DNA from: Enterococcus raffinosus
GTDB lineage: Bacteria; Bacillota; Bacilli; Lactobacillales; Enterococcaceae
Assembly: GCF_001886185.1 (NCBI RefSeq)
Contig: NZ_JXLA01000003.1
Coordinates: 1 to 64,000, forward strand
Direction: 5' to 3'
DNA length: 64,000 nucleotides
The translations under genes and the position numbers were made by a program. The notes beneath the pieces were generated by a model that saw nothing but the letters and a program-made list of their open reading frames with translations, was not told where the DNA came from and made no database searches. Below are positions 24,435 through 32,229 of this stretch, piece after piece; position 1 is the first letter of the stretch, and each line of letters opens with the position of its first letter.

Positions 24435-25172
24435 CTAAAACACCACCGGGCTATTGGAATTTGATTCCCTCTTAGGTTTCAATTGTTCGTTCAAATAACT
24501 ATCAAACTTATTGCTGAACAACGTTTCTGGTCTAAGATAATTACTCATTTTAGGGTTATCTAGCCATTGGGATGTTTTGATATCAATAACCTTGATGAAA
24601 TCATCATATCTTTGACCCTCGTTCCATCGTGCTTTTATCAAATCTTTCCACTTATTTGTGACCTTGAAGGACCTGTTAGCTTTTTTGTTTAGATACTTGA
24701 TAATGTCCGAATAAGGGATCGAGTCGGGCTTGCTCGACATATGGTTTTTATTATTACTGTTACTTTTAATACTGTTAATATTAGAACTGTTAATATTAGT
24801 GGGTACACCACGTAACCGTACGTTTTGTACGTGTACATTCTCATCGGTTACAATTTGTTCCTGAACGAATTTTGGCAAAGTATAGATATTATTGCTGAAG
24901 CCATTATCTGTCCGTTCACGTGTTGCCAGAACATAATTGGAATCTCTTAGTTGCTTCATGTGTCTGTGGAACCGTCTTTCACTTATTCCTAAGTCGTGAC
25001 ACATTAGTTTTATGGATGGAAAAGCCGTATCTCCGGCTCCGCAATAAGAACATAAATATGCGTATATAGCCTTAGCCTCAACCGTTAAGCCACGATCTTT
25101 CATCACTAGCTTTGGAATCATCCCGTATCCTAATGAGAGTAAGTCCTCTTGTTTAAAATTATTTTTATCCAT
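24435..25172 (-). CDS. Replisome organiser / phage replication initiator (245 aa)
   Basis: An N-terminal winged helix of the HTH_36 type (residues ~30-100, with GISERRFHRHMKQLRDSNYV) is followed by an Asn/Ser-rich linker and a C-terminal domain of the phg_2220_C type (KAIIKYLN-like start, KWKDLIKARWNEG). Such proteins bind repeats in their own gene and recruit the DnaC-like loader. Three 15-bp repeats that code the linker (24756-24792) are candidate origin sites. Confidence 0.85.
   Translation of the reverse strand: MDKNNFKQEDLLSLGYGMIPKLVMKDRGLTVEAKAIYAYLCSYCGAGDTAFPSIKLMCHDLGISERRFHRHMKQLRDSNYVLATRERTDNGFSNNIYTLPKFVQEQIVTDENVHVQNVRLRGVPTNINSSNINSIKSNSNNKNHMSSKPDSIPYSDIIKYLNKKANRSFKVTNKWKDLIKARWNEGQRYDDFIKVIDIKTSQWLDNPKMSNYLRPETLFSNKFDSYLNEQLKPKRESNSNSPVVF
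24756..24792 (-). repeat. Three iterons in the replisome-organiser gene (putative phage origin)
   Basis: TAACAGT occurs three times on the minus strand at exact 15-base steps (24792-24786, 24777-24771, 24762-24756), each followed by an AT-rich segment. It codes the linker NSSNINSIKSNSNN. Origins inside the initiator gene are common in Firmicutes phages. Confidence 0.5.
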
Positions 25173-25249
25173 GCCTTTACCTGCTTACTTTCTATTTCAT
25201 TTGTTGCATTACTTGCTGTTGTCATGGTAATATTTACGAAATACTAGCT

Positions 25250-25312
25250 TTATTTTTCTTCGCTTACTTCGTTGGCGGACGAAGTAGGCTCTTGTTTTAT
25301 TTTCTTTTTCAT
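25250..25312 (-). CDS. Possible 20-aa peptide
   Basis: A short frame (MKKKIKQEPTSSANEVSEEK) with GAGAGG nine bases upstream of the ATG. The DNA also folds as a 7-bp hairpin ACTTCGT / ACGAAGT. It may be a real micro-gene or only a structured leader of the replication gene. Confidence 0.3.
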   Translation of the reverse strand: MKKKIKQEPTSSANEVSEEK

Positions 25313-25326
25313 ATAAATTAACCTCT

Positions 25327-25761
25327 CTAATCTGGACAAATTACATTTAAAATGTTTTGGATTACATCTATTAACTCAGAAAGACTATCACCAATATCAT
25401 CAAGCAATCCCGATTGGACTTGGTGATGTACTGCAAATTCGTCTCCTGAAGCTCTTGAATACTCTACATTTTCTAATAATCGATTGATAATTCGAATCTG
25501 ATTAGAGACCGAAGTTAGCTCTGCAGCATGTTGGAGTAATTCAGCATCGCTAAGAGCACAACCGATGGTTGATCGTTCACCACAGTAAAAGCCAATAGAA
25601 AACATTTTATGCATAATGCTCCACCGTTCTTTCGGATATTTCTTAATTAAATAATCCGCTAGATCAAGCACATCTTCATGATATGGATCTTTATCTGCTA
25701 ATCGTTCATCTTCTGCATAACCTAGACCGTAAGTTAAATAAGGTGTTTCCGTGTTACTCAT
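25327..25761 (-). CDS. Hypothetical phage protein (144 aa)
   Basis: Unrecognised early protein, helical, with one Cys pair near the middle. Its ribosome site AAGGAGG lies inside the end of the upstream small membrane gene and the starts overlap by a few bases. Confidence 0.6.
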   Translation of the reverse strand: MSNTETPYLTYGLGYAEDERLADKDPYHEDVLDLADYLIKKYPKERWSIMHKMFSIGFYCGERSTIGCALSDAELLQHAAELTSVSNQIRIINRLLENVEYSRASGDEFAVHHQVQSGLLDDIGDSLSELIDVIQNILNVICPD

Positions 25762-25927
25762 TTTTCATACCTCCTTTTACTCTCTGTTCATATTCCCACT
25801 CGTCATACTGAATAAAAAGAATCAACGCGATCGCCACAAACAAACAAATTTTAAGTAGTGTTGGCAGCACTGTGGCCACGCCTCCAAACAAGATGGATGC
25901 TAAGACTAAATTTACTTTCTTATTCAT
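25754..25927 (-). CDS. Small membrane protein (57 aa)
   Basis: Two hydrophobic stretches (NLVLASILFGGVATVLP and ICLFVAIALILFI) and a charged tail. The ATG overlaps the stop of the preceding gene and its end overlaps the next gene, so it is translationally coupled on both sides. This strengthens the call despite its size. Confidence 0.6.
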   Translation of the reverse strand: MNKKVNLVLASILFGGVATVLPTLLKICLFVAIALILFIQYDEWEYEQRVKGGMKNE

Positions 25928-26330
25928 CGATCTGTTCCTCTTCTAGTTCATCTAATTCGTTTTGGATCACTCGAAGCTCTTCGGCTTTCTTAACCAGGCA
26001 ATCTAACTTATTTAAAGAGCCTTTCATTTCAGGATCAAGCACTAGAAATTGTTGACTAATGATTTTTCCGTCCTTCATATACGTATGAATCTTTTTATTA
26101 TCAGAAAAGAACTGTGCGAAAATGATCTCATCATTTTCTCCGTGCATGATATAACCGGCATTTCCATTTGAGGTTTCCAATGCAGAGTTCCCGATAAAGC
26201 TTTCAATGGCCGGATAATTGTCTGTCACAACGTTATAGATAGGTGTTTCTTCTTGAAATGCTCTCAAAATAAAATCGATGTCTCCAATAAGTTTGTCCTG
26301 TTGCTCCCATAGCTCATCTTGTTTATTCAT
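25920..26330 (-). CDS. Hypothetical phage protein (136 aa)
   Basis: An acidic protein with a C-terminal helix of Glu and Leu (ELDELEEEQ). No domain recognised. It overlaps the ORF6C gene by 8 bases. Confidence 0.6.
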   Translation of the reverse strand: MNKQDELWEQQDKLIGDIDFILRAFQEETPIYNVVTDNYPAIESFIGNSALETSNGNAGYIMHGENDEIIFAQFFSDNKKIHTYMKDGKIISQQFLVLDPEMKGSLNKLDCLVKKAEELRVIQNELDELEEEQIDE

Positions 26331-26865
26331 GATTTTTATTTCCTTTCTCTAATTCGATAATTTCTAACTGTTTTGGTGTCATTCTCATTTCATAATATTT
26401 AAAGTCTGATAGATCCAATTCTTTCACAAACTCAAGAGCATTCTCAAAATCCTTGTGTCGAATATTTACGTATTTGCGAACATGAAACTCCTTTTTTAGC
26501 TTATCCCACACTCTCCCTCGTATTTGGCCCATCTTGCTTAACAACAGATTTGAACTGACTCGCAGTTCAACACCATTGTTGGCTCTTTTAAAGTAACCCT
26601 TAGTGAGGATTGTAGCTTTCTTATACACTTCACTTTTAACCTCAAGTACTTCAGATTCATCTAAGAAAATTCGATCGTTCATTTTCTGAATGTCCTTTTT
26701 CAAATTGGTTTCGATTTCTTTTACTTCATTTCGTGTATTGTAAATTTCACCAATCATTTGCTGGATTGCTTTACTTTGTTCATCTTGGCGTTGCATTGTA
26801 AAACTAATAGCTTCTAATCCTTTGTCGATAGCTCCATTACTGCTAAGCTGTAAATTCTCAATCAT
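26323..26865 (-). CDS. ORF6C-domain phage protein (180 aa)
   Basis: Coiled coil N-terminus (residues ~20-70) followed by the ORF6C-like domain, with KGYFKRANNGVELRV, KMGQIRGRVWDKLKKEFHV and a C-terminal YYEMRMTPKQLE. ORF6C domains often accompany antirepressors, so it may help prophage induction. Start ATG 26865 overlaps the stop of the DUF3102 gene. Confidence 0.7.
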   Translation of the reverse strand: MIENLQLSSNGAIDKGLEAISFTMQRQDEQSKAIQQMIGEIYNTRNEVKEIETNLKKDIQKMNDRIFLDESEVLEVKSEVYKKATILTKGYFKRANNGVELRVSSNLLLSKMGQIRGRVWDKLKKEFHVRKYVNIRHKDFENALEFVKELDLSDFKYYEMRMTPKQLEIIELEKGNKNHE

Positions 26866-27784
26866 CAATAATCTCTCCTTCTATAATTTTTCTATTTTTG
26901 TCAGGCAGGATTGCCTGCATCTCTTCTACCCACGCTTGAACCATATCTACTACACTGATTAGCTGATTTGTTGCATACGTATCTTGCAACTCATTAATTA
27001 GAGGTTTAAATCGTAAACTTGCCATTTCGGTATCAAAGAATCGATTAATGTTTATTATTCGGTCATTAAAATCGAATAAAGCTTTTACTTTCTTGTCAAT
27101 GGACCGTTCTTGTTTTCGTAAAGTTTGAATATTCGCTTCCAATCGCTTGGCCTCTGCAGTATTTTTTTCAAGTAGATCGTGTTCAATTTTCAATAGCCTT
27201 AAATCACTTTGAATAGAAGATAATTGTTTTTTCAGGCTTTCATTTTCAGTTTTAGCGGCTTGATAATCTTCAGGTACCTTCTCCACTTCAATTTTTTTCT
27301 CGATGACTTCGGGACCGATAAGTTCCAACTCCTCGATTCGTTCTTCATGCTCCTTAAGCTGCTTGTCCTTCTTACTTAGCAGAGCGTCCTTTTTCTTGAG
27401 TTGCTTTTTTAATTCTTGCAATTCGCGAACTGTCATTTCATCTGGGGTTTTGGTTTCACCTTTAGTAGTGACATGTTCTTTGGTTCGTTCTTCTTCGGGA
27501 AGTGTGGCAATAGCATATAAATTTTGAAGTCCCAAATTCCGATTCGAGTCGTATTTTCCATCAAGCTCTTTTACGATTTTCATATATCTGTTCGCTAAAT
27601 CATGATTCATATTCAGTTCATTTAACCAGTCACCAAAATCTCCGTGATTTAATTTATTGTTTTTTACATGTACTAATCTTCTGCCAATCTCCCAAATAAG
27701 ATAATTTCCAGCTTCTTCAAAGGATTTAATTTGTGCCGTAATTATATTAATGTCATTTGATAATTCAATTTCATTCATTTTCAT
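26858..27784 (-). CDS. DUF3102-domain phage protein (308 aa)
   Basis: The N-terminal ~115 residues match DUF3102 (GNYLIWEIGRRLVHVK, ANRYMKIV, NLYAIATLPEEER). A long Lys/Glu coiled coil follows (residues ~120-240). DUF3102 proteins are frequent in Firmicutes phages and plasmids, and their role is not known. It is coupled with the genes on either side. Confidence 0.7.
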   Translation of the reverse strand: MKMNEIELSNDINIITAQIKSFEEAGNYLIWEIGRRLVHVKNNKLNHGDFGDWLNELNMNHDLANRYMKIVKELDGKYDSNRNLGLQNLYAIATLPEEERTKEHVTTKGETKTPDEMTVRELQELKKQLKKKDALLSKKDKQLKEHEERIEELELIGPEVIEKKIEVEKVPEDYQAAKTENESLKKQLSSIQSDLRLLKIEHDLLEKNTAEAKRLEANIQTLRKQERSIDKKVKALFDFNDRIININRFFDTEMASLRFKPLINELQDTYATNQLISVVDMVQAWVEEMQAILPDKNRKIIEGEIIDD

Positions 27785-28092
27785 CAACTGGCCTCTTTCA
27801 AAATGTCATTAGGAGATACTTTCTTAGTCCTGTATTTGTTCTCATCTTTCCATCGTAGAAACCAAATGAATGTATGGACATGAATGAAAGTTGTCGAATG
27901 CCCCGGTCTAAGGATTCCATCTTTGAATTCGTCGATGCCTTCCATCTCTTTACAATATTCAACCAGTGTCGTCTTCGACATTCCATGAAACATTTCTAAG
28001 ATCAAACCTTGTCGATACCAGTCATCTGGTTTTACATTTTTTTCTGCGGATTCGATTAGTTCTGCTAGTGTTGGCTTCTTCAATATCAACAC
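27784..28092 (-). CDS. Hypothetical phage protein (102 aa)
   Basis: Contains a possible helix-turn-helix (about 35-60, GMSKTTLVEYCKEM) and an aromatic C-terminus. An excisionase or DNA-binding role is possible but not supported by a clear motif. The stop overlaps the DUF3102 start. Confidence 0.5.
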   Translation of the reverse strand: MLILKKPTLAELIESAEKNVKPDDWYRQGLILEMFHGMSKTTLVEYCKEMEGIDEFKDGILRPGHSTTFIHVHTFIWFLRWKDENKYRTKKVSPNDILKEAS

Positions 28093-28095
28093 CTC

Positions 28096-28716
28096 CTATA
28101 CAGCTTGTTGACGATTGTTTCGGTTATAGATTTTTTCGCTGACAGAAAAATCAAGATTAAATTTATCTTTTATTCCCATCAGTTCAGTTGTTTCATCAAG
28201 TATTTCTTGCCGATCGATAAGCATTTCTGGCGTCATTTCTGCTTTCTTAACCATTTTCGGAAAGCCATGTAAATTAGATACTGCCTTGTTAGCAATCACA
28301 TTCGCTTTGATGAAATCAATTCGTACAGGTTTCCGTAATGACTTTTTTAGATTTTGCATAGCTACTTTCTGATGTTCCTTATCCAACATGCGAAATACTT
28401 GGAAGCCTTCAAAACCTGTTGATTGGCGTAGTTCTTTGATGACTGATTTGATCCATTTTTTGAATGCTTTTGCCTCTTGTTTGCGAGACTTAAAAATCAA
28501 TTCATAAATTCCAGTTTCTGCAATAATGGTAAATTCTTGTTTCCCTCCAAGGGTGTCGATAGTAGCTACCCCCTTTTCGTCAGAATCTAACTTTTTAATT
28601 GCGTCACGATTATTTCTAATAGCTAACGCATTAGTCACATCTTTCGCCACCGCCCACCATTCGCCATTAATGTTGACAAATCTGATTGTATGTCCGTTCC
28701 AAATTTCTGTTTTCAT
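28096..28716 (-). CDS. BRO-N domain antirepressor (206 aa)
   Basis: The N-terminal ~95 residues fit the BRO-N domain (GEWWAVAKDVTNALAI, DEKG, AETGIYELIFKSRKQ, KAFKKWI). Phage antirepressors of this class inactivate the CI-type repressor. The C-terminus is basic and helical. It follows the Cro-like gene. Confidence 0.8.
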   Translation of the reverse strand: MKTEIWNGHTIRFVNINGEWWAVAKDVTNALAIRNNRDAIKKLDSDEKGVATIDTLGGKQEFTIIAETGIYELIFKSRKQEAKAFKKWIKSVIKELRQSTGFEGFQVFRMLDKEHQKVAMQNLKKSLRKPVRIDFIKANVIANKAVSNLHGFPKMVKKAEMTPEMLIDRQEILDETTELMGIKDKFNLDFSVSEKIYNRNNRQQAV

Positions 28717-28727
28717 TTGATTACCTC

Positions 28728-28919
28728 CTATCTGATTTTGTAGAAGTCGATAATAGCCAAAAGGGTTTCGTGAGCTTTTTTACTTTGATTCTTCCCAGAT
28801 AAGTAATCGTTTAAATCTTGTCTTGGCAAGTTAAAATAAGTTGCTACACTGATCAACGATATACCCTTCGATTCAAAATAATCACGAATTTTTTGTCTAC
28901 TTACTGCTGTATCCGGCAT
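28728..28919 (-). CDS. Cro-like helix-turn-helix regulator (63 aa)
   Basis: A small XRE-type DNA-binding protein (helices around ISVATYFNLPRQDLNDYL). First gene of the leftward early operon, divergent from the CI-like gene. Start preceded by GGGGGAG. Confidence 0.7.
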   Translation of the reverse strand: MPDTAVSRQKIRDYFESKGISLISVATYFNLPRQDLNDYLSGKNQSKKAHETLLAIIDFYKIR

Positions 28920-28945
28920 ACTAGTCTCCCCCTTTCTAAAATGAT

Positions 28946-29120
28946 TTGTAAGTTAATAGAACAGAAAAGTATAAATAACCATTGACTTAATTGACCCGTT
29001 CGTATACTATGAAGGTACAGAAAATAAGCCACAACAATGCCTTTTAATTTTGCTTTCGGTCGATAAACTTATGCAAAGAAGGTGTGTTTTTGGTTTGTTG
29101 TATATCAAATTAACTTACAA
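28946..29120. promoter_or_regulatory. Operator pair in the lysogeny switch
   Basis: The 12-mer TTGTAAGTTAAT (28946-28957) recurs in inverted orientation as ATTAACTTACAA (29109-29120). The second copy overlaps the start region of the strong leftward promoter. They are probable binding sites of CI or Cro. Assignment to a protein is inferred. Confidence 0.45.
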
Positions 29121-29124
29121 GAGG

Positions 29125-29153
29125 AGTATAACCCTATCGGAAACTTTTTTCAA
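29125..29153 (-). promoter_or_regulatory. Leftward early promoter
   Basis: TTGAAA (29153-29148), 17 bases, TATACT (29130-29125) on the minus strand. Start near 29118, about 200 bases before the Cro-like gene. The operator-like site is directly downstream. A weaker rightward promoter (TTGACT near 28982) may serve the CI gene. Confidence 0.65.
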
Positions 29154-29208
29154 GTAAAAAAGTATCTTTTAGTAAACTTTCTTTTGTAATAACAAGGAGA
29201 ATGCCTTT

Positions 29209-29577
29209 ATGACAGTGTTTGAGAGAATACAAACTTTGGCAAAAAAACAAGGAAAAAGCGTAAAGCAGCTATCAAGAGAAATTGGATTTGGAGAAAGTAC
29301 TATTTACAAATGGAAAACTCAATCTCCAAAAATGGAGTATCTTGATAAAGTCGCTGAAAAATTGAACACTACCACAGATTATCTGCTCGGTAAAACTGAT
29401 AACCCTAGTATGAAGGAGTCATTCTTAGATAGTGATGAAAGTGATTTACTAGCAGCCTTCCGTCTTGAGAGTGAAGATATGTCAGAAGAACAGAAAAAGA
29501 AATTCAACAATTCTCTAAAAGGCATGATGAAGGTAGCTCGCGGATTACTGGATGATGATTCTAAATGGAAGGAATAA
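29209..29577 (+). CDS. CI-like repressor (122 aa)
   Basis: N-terminal XRE helix-turn-helix (residues 8-60, SVKQLSREIGFGESTIYKWK) followed by a short helical tail, without a self-cleavage domain. This size class is inactivated via an ImmA-type peptidase in ICEBs1-like systems, and an ImmA-like gene follows 15 bases later. AAGGAG precedes the ATG. Confidence 0.8.
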   Translation: MTVFERIQTLAKKQGKSVKQLSREIGFGESTIYKWKTQSPKMEYLDKVAEKLNTTTDYLLGKTDNPSMKESFLDSDESDLLAAFRLESEDMSEEQKKKFNNSLKGMMKVARGLLDDDSKWKE

Positions 29578-29592
29578 TCGTGGTGACAGCTT

Positions 29593-30540
29593 ATGACCAA
29601 ATTCGAATACCAGCATGTCTTTTCAGATGAATATAATGAGTACCTAGAAAAAGCAAACCAACTACTTTTTGACATATCAATGCAATTTAACAAATCTGTT
29701 GATAAGCTTCGTTACGATGATATAATCAATTATTTTCGAATCAATTTTAATGTACACTTCGCTTTTTTTGAAGCAGATCCAACAGAATTATATGGTGACG
29801 AAGGATGGCCGAAAACTCAGCCTGATTCTTCTTGGATTAAATATAAAGATACGATTCAAAGTGCTGACTTCTGCTTTTTAGATTCAGAAATTGTAGATCG
29901 AATTTCAGGTGTCACTATTCCTGAAGGTAACCGTACTCTTATCTTAATTAATCAGGATCGTGTTTATCCCAGAATCATTTTTACAATTTTGCATGAACTA
30001 TGTCATTTTTATTTTCACATAAGAGATAAAGATAAGAAACGAGCCTTCATTTCTCTAACTAATGATCAAATTGAAGGTCAATACTCAGATGAACTAATTC
30101 CTTTTGAAAACGAAGCAAATATTATTGGATCAATTCTTTTCTGCCCTGAAGAACGTCTTGAATACATGCTGGCCAAAAAATATACTTTTAAAGACATGTG
30201 CCGAAATACCGGTATGAGTGAGCCTGCTATGCATAACCGACTACTAAATTATTTTGATCATATATTAAAACTACCTTACTACCTAGCGTTAAATTATGTC
30301 TGGAAATTTAGAAAAGATGATTCATATACTCGAAATCTTATTGCACATAAAGTTAAGCTTTCACAACACGAAAGAAAAAATCAAGAGAAAACAATAAAAC
30401 TTTTACAGATGCAAAGAGCTTATGTTGATAAACTTCAAGGTAAGCCCTTCTGGGATAGCATCCTTAAAGAAATGAATTATTTAAAAGATCCAATTTATGA
30501 CTACAGTAACTTTCCTAAAAGATACCAAGATAAAGATTAA
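29593..30540 (+). CDS. ImmA/IrrE-like metallopeptidase (315 aa)
   Basis: The HEXXH zinc site is visible in LHELCHFYFH (about residue 136-145), with a third ligand Glu downstream in ENEANIIGS. In ICEBs1 such enzymes cleave the immunity repressor. The protein has a C-terminal extension of about 130 residues beyond the peptidase core. It directly follows the repressor gene. Confidence 0.8.
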   Translation: MTKFEYQHVFSDEYNEYLEKANQLLFDISMQFNKSVDKLRYDDIINYFRINFNVHFAFFEADPTELYGDEGWPKTQPDSSWIKYKDTIQSADFCFLDSEIVDRISGVTIPEGNRTLILINQDRVYPRIIFTILHELCHFYFHIRDKDKKRAFISLTNDQIEGQYSDELIPFENEANIIGSILFCPEERLEYMLAKKYTFKDMCRNTGMSEPAMHNRLLNYFDHILKLPYYLALNYVWKFRKDDSYTRNLIAHKVKLSQHERKNQEKTIKLLQMQRAYVDKLQGKPFWDSILKEMNYLKDPIYDYSNFPKRYQDKD

Positions 30541-30560
30541 CAGTCCTAAAATAAATAAAA

Positions 30561-30596
30561 AAAACACGATCCCACTCCGGCAAGAGTATGATCGTG
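30561..30596. repeat. Direct repeat copy 1 (hairpin, leftward terminator form)
   Basis: CACGATC / GATCGTG stem with CCACTCCGGCAAGAGTAT between. A T-run follows on the minus strand, so it works as a leftward terminator. Near-identical to 32121-32156. Confidence 0.7.
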
Positions 30597-30649
30597 ATCA
30601 AATAAAGGACAGCAAAATAATTTGATTATTACATCATAGGAGTGAAATT

Positions 30650-31843
30650 ATGGAGCAAATGGAACAATTATTTTTGACAGAAGAATTTTCTAATGCAATT
30701 GATAACTCTATTAAGGATATCCCGACACTTGATTCATCAATTGATTACTGGTTAGTTAGAGCTCAATCAGGGAAATTCTATACGGACTTCAACATCAATA
30801 ACTATGTAGGGATTGGTTGGAATGAAATATCATTAGCTGATATAGAATCAACAAACAACTCATCAGAAATGTTAAAGCCAATACTTAAAATGAAATTGAA
30901 CCCACAAACTTTAACTGATTCTCAGAATACAGATGAGGCACCAGTAGACGCAGAAACAAAGGAAACTCCACAAAATGACAAAACTGAAAGCCAGATTGGA
31001 ACTTGGGCCGGTCAATTGCTCCGGTTTGTTAATAATTTAAAGAAAAATGACGTTGTAGTTGTTCCATCTGAGAAATCAGAGTTTTTTTTAGTGGGAAGAA
31101 TTACGGGAGATATTTATGAATTAACAGATGACGATCTAAACAAACAGGAATTGTCAAAAAACTATAAAAAATCAGATTTCAAGAAACGTTGGCCAGTTGA
31201 TTGGTGGGGATATTTCAGAAGGAATGATGCAGACAGCGCATTATATAAAATGATTTATTCACATGCCACATTAACTAATATCAATGACTATAAACCATAT
31301 ATTAATCGTGCTATGTTTCCATATTACATTGAGGATAATAAATTTCACCTGACCCTTCAAGTTACTCAACCACAAGATATTGATAGTATTTATTTAGGAC
31401 AGTTGATTTATCAATATTCTCAAATGTCTACAACCATTTACCCAGAAGACAGAGTCGATGCTAAAGTAAATATTCAGTCCGAAGGTATTTTTGAAATAAT
31501 CACACCTTTAGTAAAACACGGATTAACAATATTTGCCGTACTATCAGTAGTACTTGCCTTACCTTATGGAGGAAAGCTAAAGTTTTTTGGTCAATCCTTA
31601 GATATTCCTGGTATCATATCAGGGCATCGTAAATCTAAAGAAAAGAAACTTAAGGCAGACGAAAAACAGCTTGAAATCATTAGGCAAGCGATGAACTTGG
31701 CTAGAGAACTAAAAGTACCCATTTCTCAATTAGGAGTAAAGTTACCCAAGGATCTCATCAAGATACTGGATGAGCAACTCGAAGAAGAGTTTAGCAATCA
31801 ATCTGAGAATTCGGAAATTGAAGATAACTCTATCGAGGAATAA
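30650..31843 (+). CDS. Unknown membrane-anchored protein (397 aa), possible superinfection exclusion or defence gene
   Basis: The N-terminus (residues ~25-60, YWLVRAQSGKFYTDF, VGIGWNEI) resembles the Mrr-N/EVE-like starts of some restriction-type proteins. A linker rich in Asp and Thr (95-115) is followed by a segment with RFVNNLKKNDVVVVPSEKSE and DWWGYFRRND. One hydrophobic segment (about 285-300, LTIFAVLSVVLALPYG) precedes a basic helix and an acidic tail. It lies between repressor and integrase, a classical place for lysogenic-conversion and exclusion genes. No catalytic motif is certain. Function unknown. Confidence 0.65.
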   Translation: MEQMEQLFLTEEFSNAIDNSIKDIPTLDSSIDYWLVRAQSGKFYTDFNINNYVGIGWNEISLADIESTNNSSEMLKPILKMKLNPQTLTDSQNTDEAPVDAETKETPQNDKTESQIGTWAGQLLRFVNNLKKNDVVVVPSEKSEFFLVGRITGDIYELTDDDLNKQELSKNYKKSDFKKRWPVDWWGYFRRNDADSALYKMIYSHATLTNINDYKPYINRAMFPYYIEDNKFHLTLQVTQPQDIDSIYLGQLIYQYSQMSTTIYPEDRVDAKVNIQSEGIFEIITPLVKHGLTIFAVLSVVLALPYGGKLKFFGQSLDIPGIISGHRKSKEKKLKADEKQLEIIRQAMNLARELKVPISQLGVKLPKDLIKILDEQLEEEFSNQSENSEIEDNSIEE

Positions 31844-31846
31844 AAA

Positions 31847-32017
31847 CTAGTATGCCTCAAATTTGACATTATGCTTGAAAATAGCTGCTATCAGAATAGC
31901 TACTAAAATACCTATGTAATCATTAACTCCAACTTTTTCAAAAAGAAGCAAAGTAGGGAACAAAGCAACAAGAAAAATTGTAATTGCAACACTAAAATTT
32001 GTAATTCTTTTTCTCAT
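31847..32017 (-). CDS. Small membrane protein (56 aa)
   Basis: Two hydrophobic helices (SVAITIFLVALFPTLLLF and GILVAILIAAIF), basic N-terminus. AGGTGG lies five bases before the ATG. It is convergent with the 397-aa gene and shares the interval between the two direct repeats, so both may have entered as one cassette. Confidence 0.55.
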   Translation of the reverse strand: MRKRITNFSVAITIFLVALFPTLLLFEKVGVNDYIGILVAILIAAIFKHNVKFEAY

Positions 32018-32120
32018 AACGACCACCTACTATCTTTCTTTTTTTTATAAATATTGAATACTTTTATTTAAATTCATTTTAGCATAAATTTCAATACTTT
32101 TTTTCTAAAATGCTTAGACA

Positions 32121-32156
32121 AAAAACACATCCCACCCCGGCAAGAGTATGATCGTG
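32121..32156. repeat. Direct repeat copy 2
   Basis: Near-identical to copy 1, exactly 1560 bases further on. One base of the left stem is missing, so the hairpin is weaker. It also ends a leftward transcript form with a T-run. Confidence 0.7.
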
Positions 32157-32229
32157 CAAAAATAAAGCGCCTATAGGCATAGGCTTCTTTAGTTGTGCCT
32201 ATTATACCAAATGATAGGAGAAAATGACA

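Noticed and set aside
27784-28092. Excisionase gene
   Set aside because: A possible helix-turn-helix is present but size and sequence do not match a known Xis; left as hypothetical.
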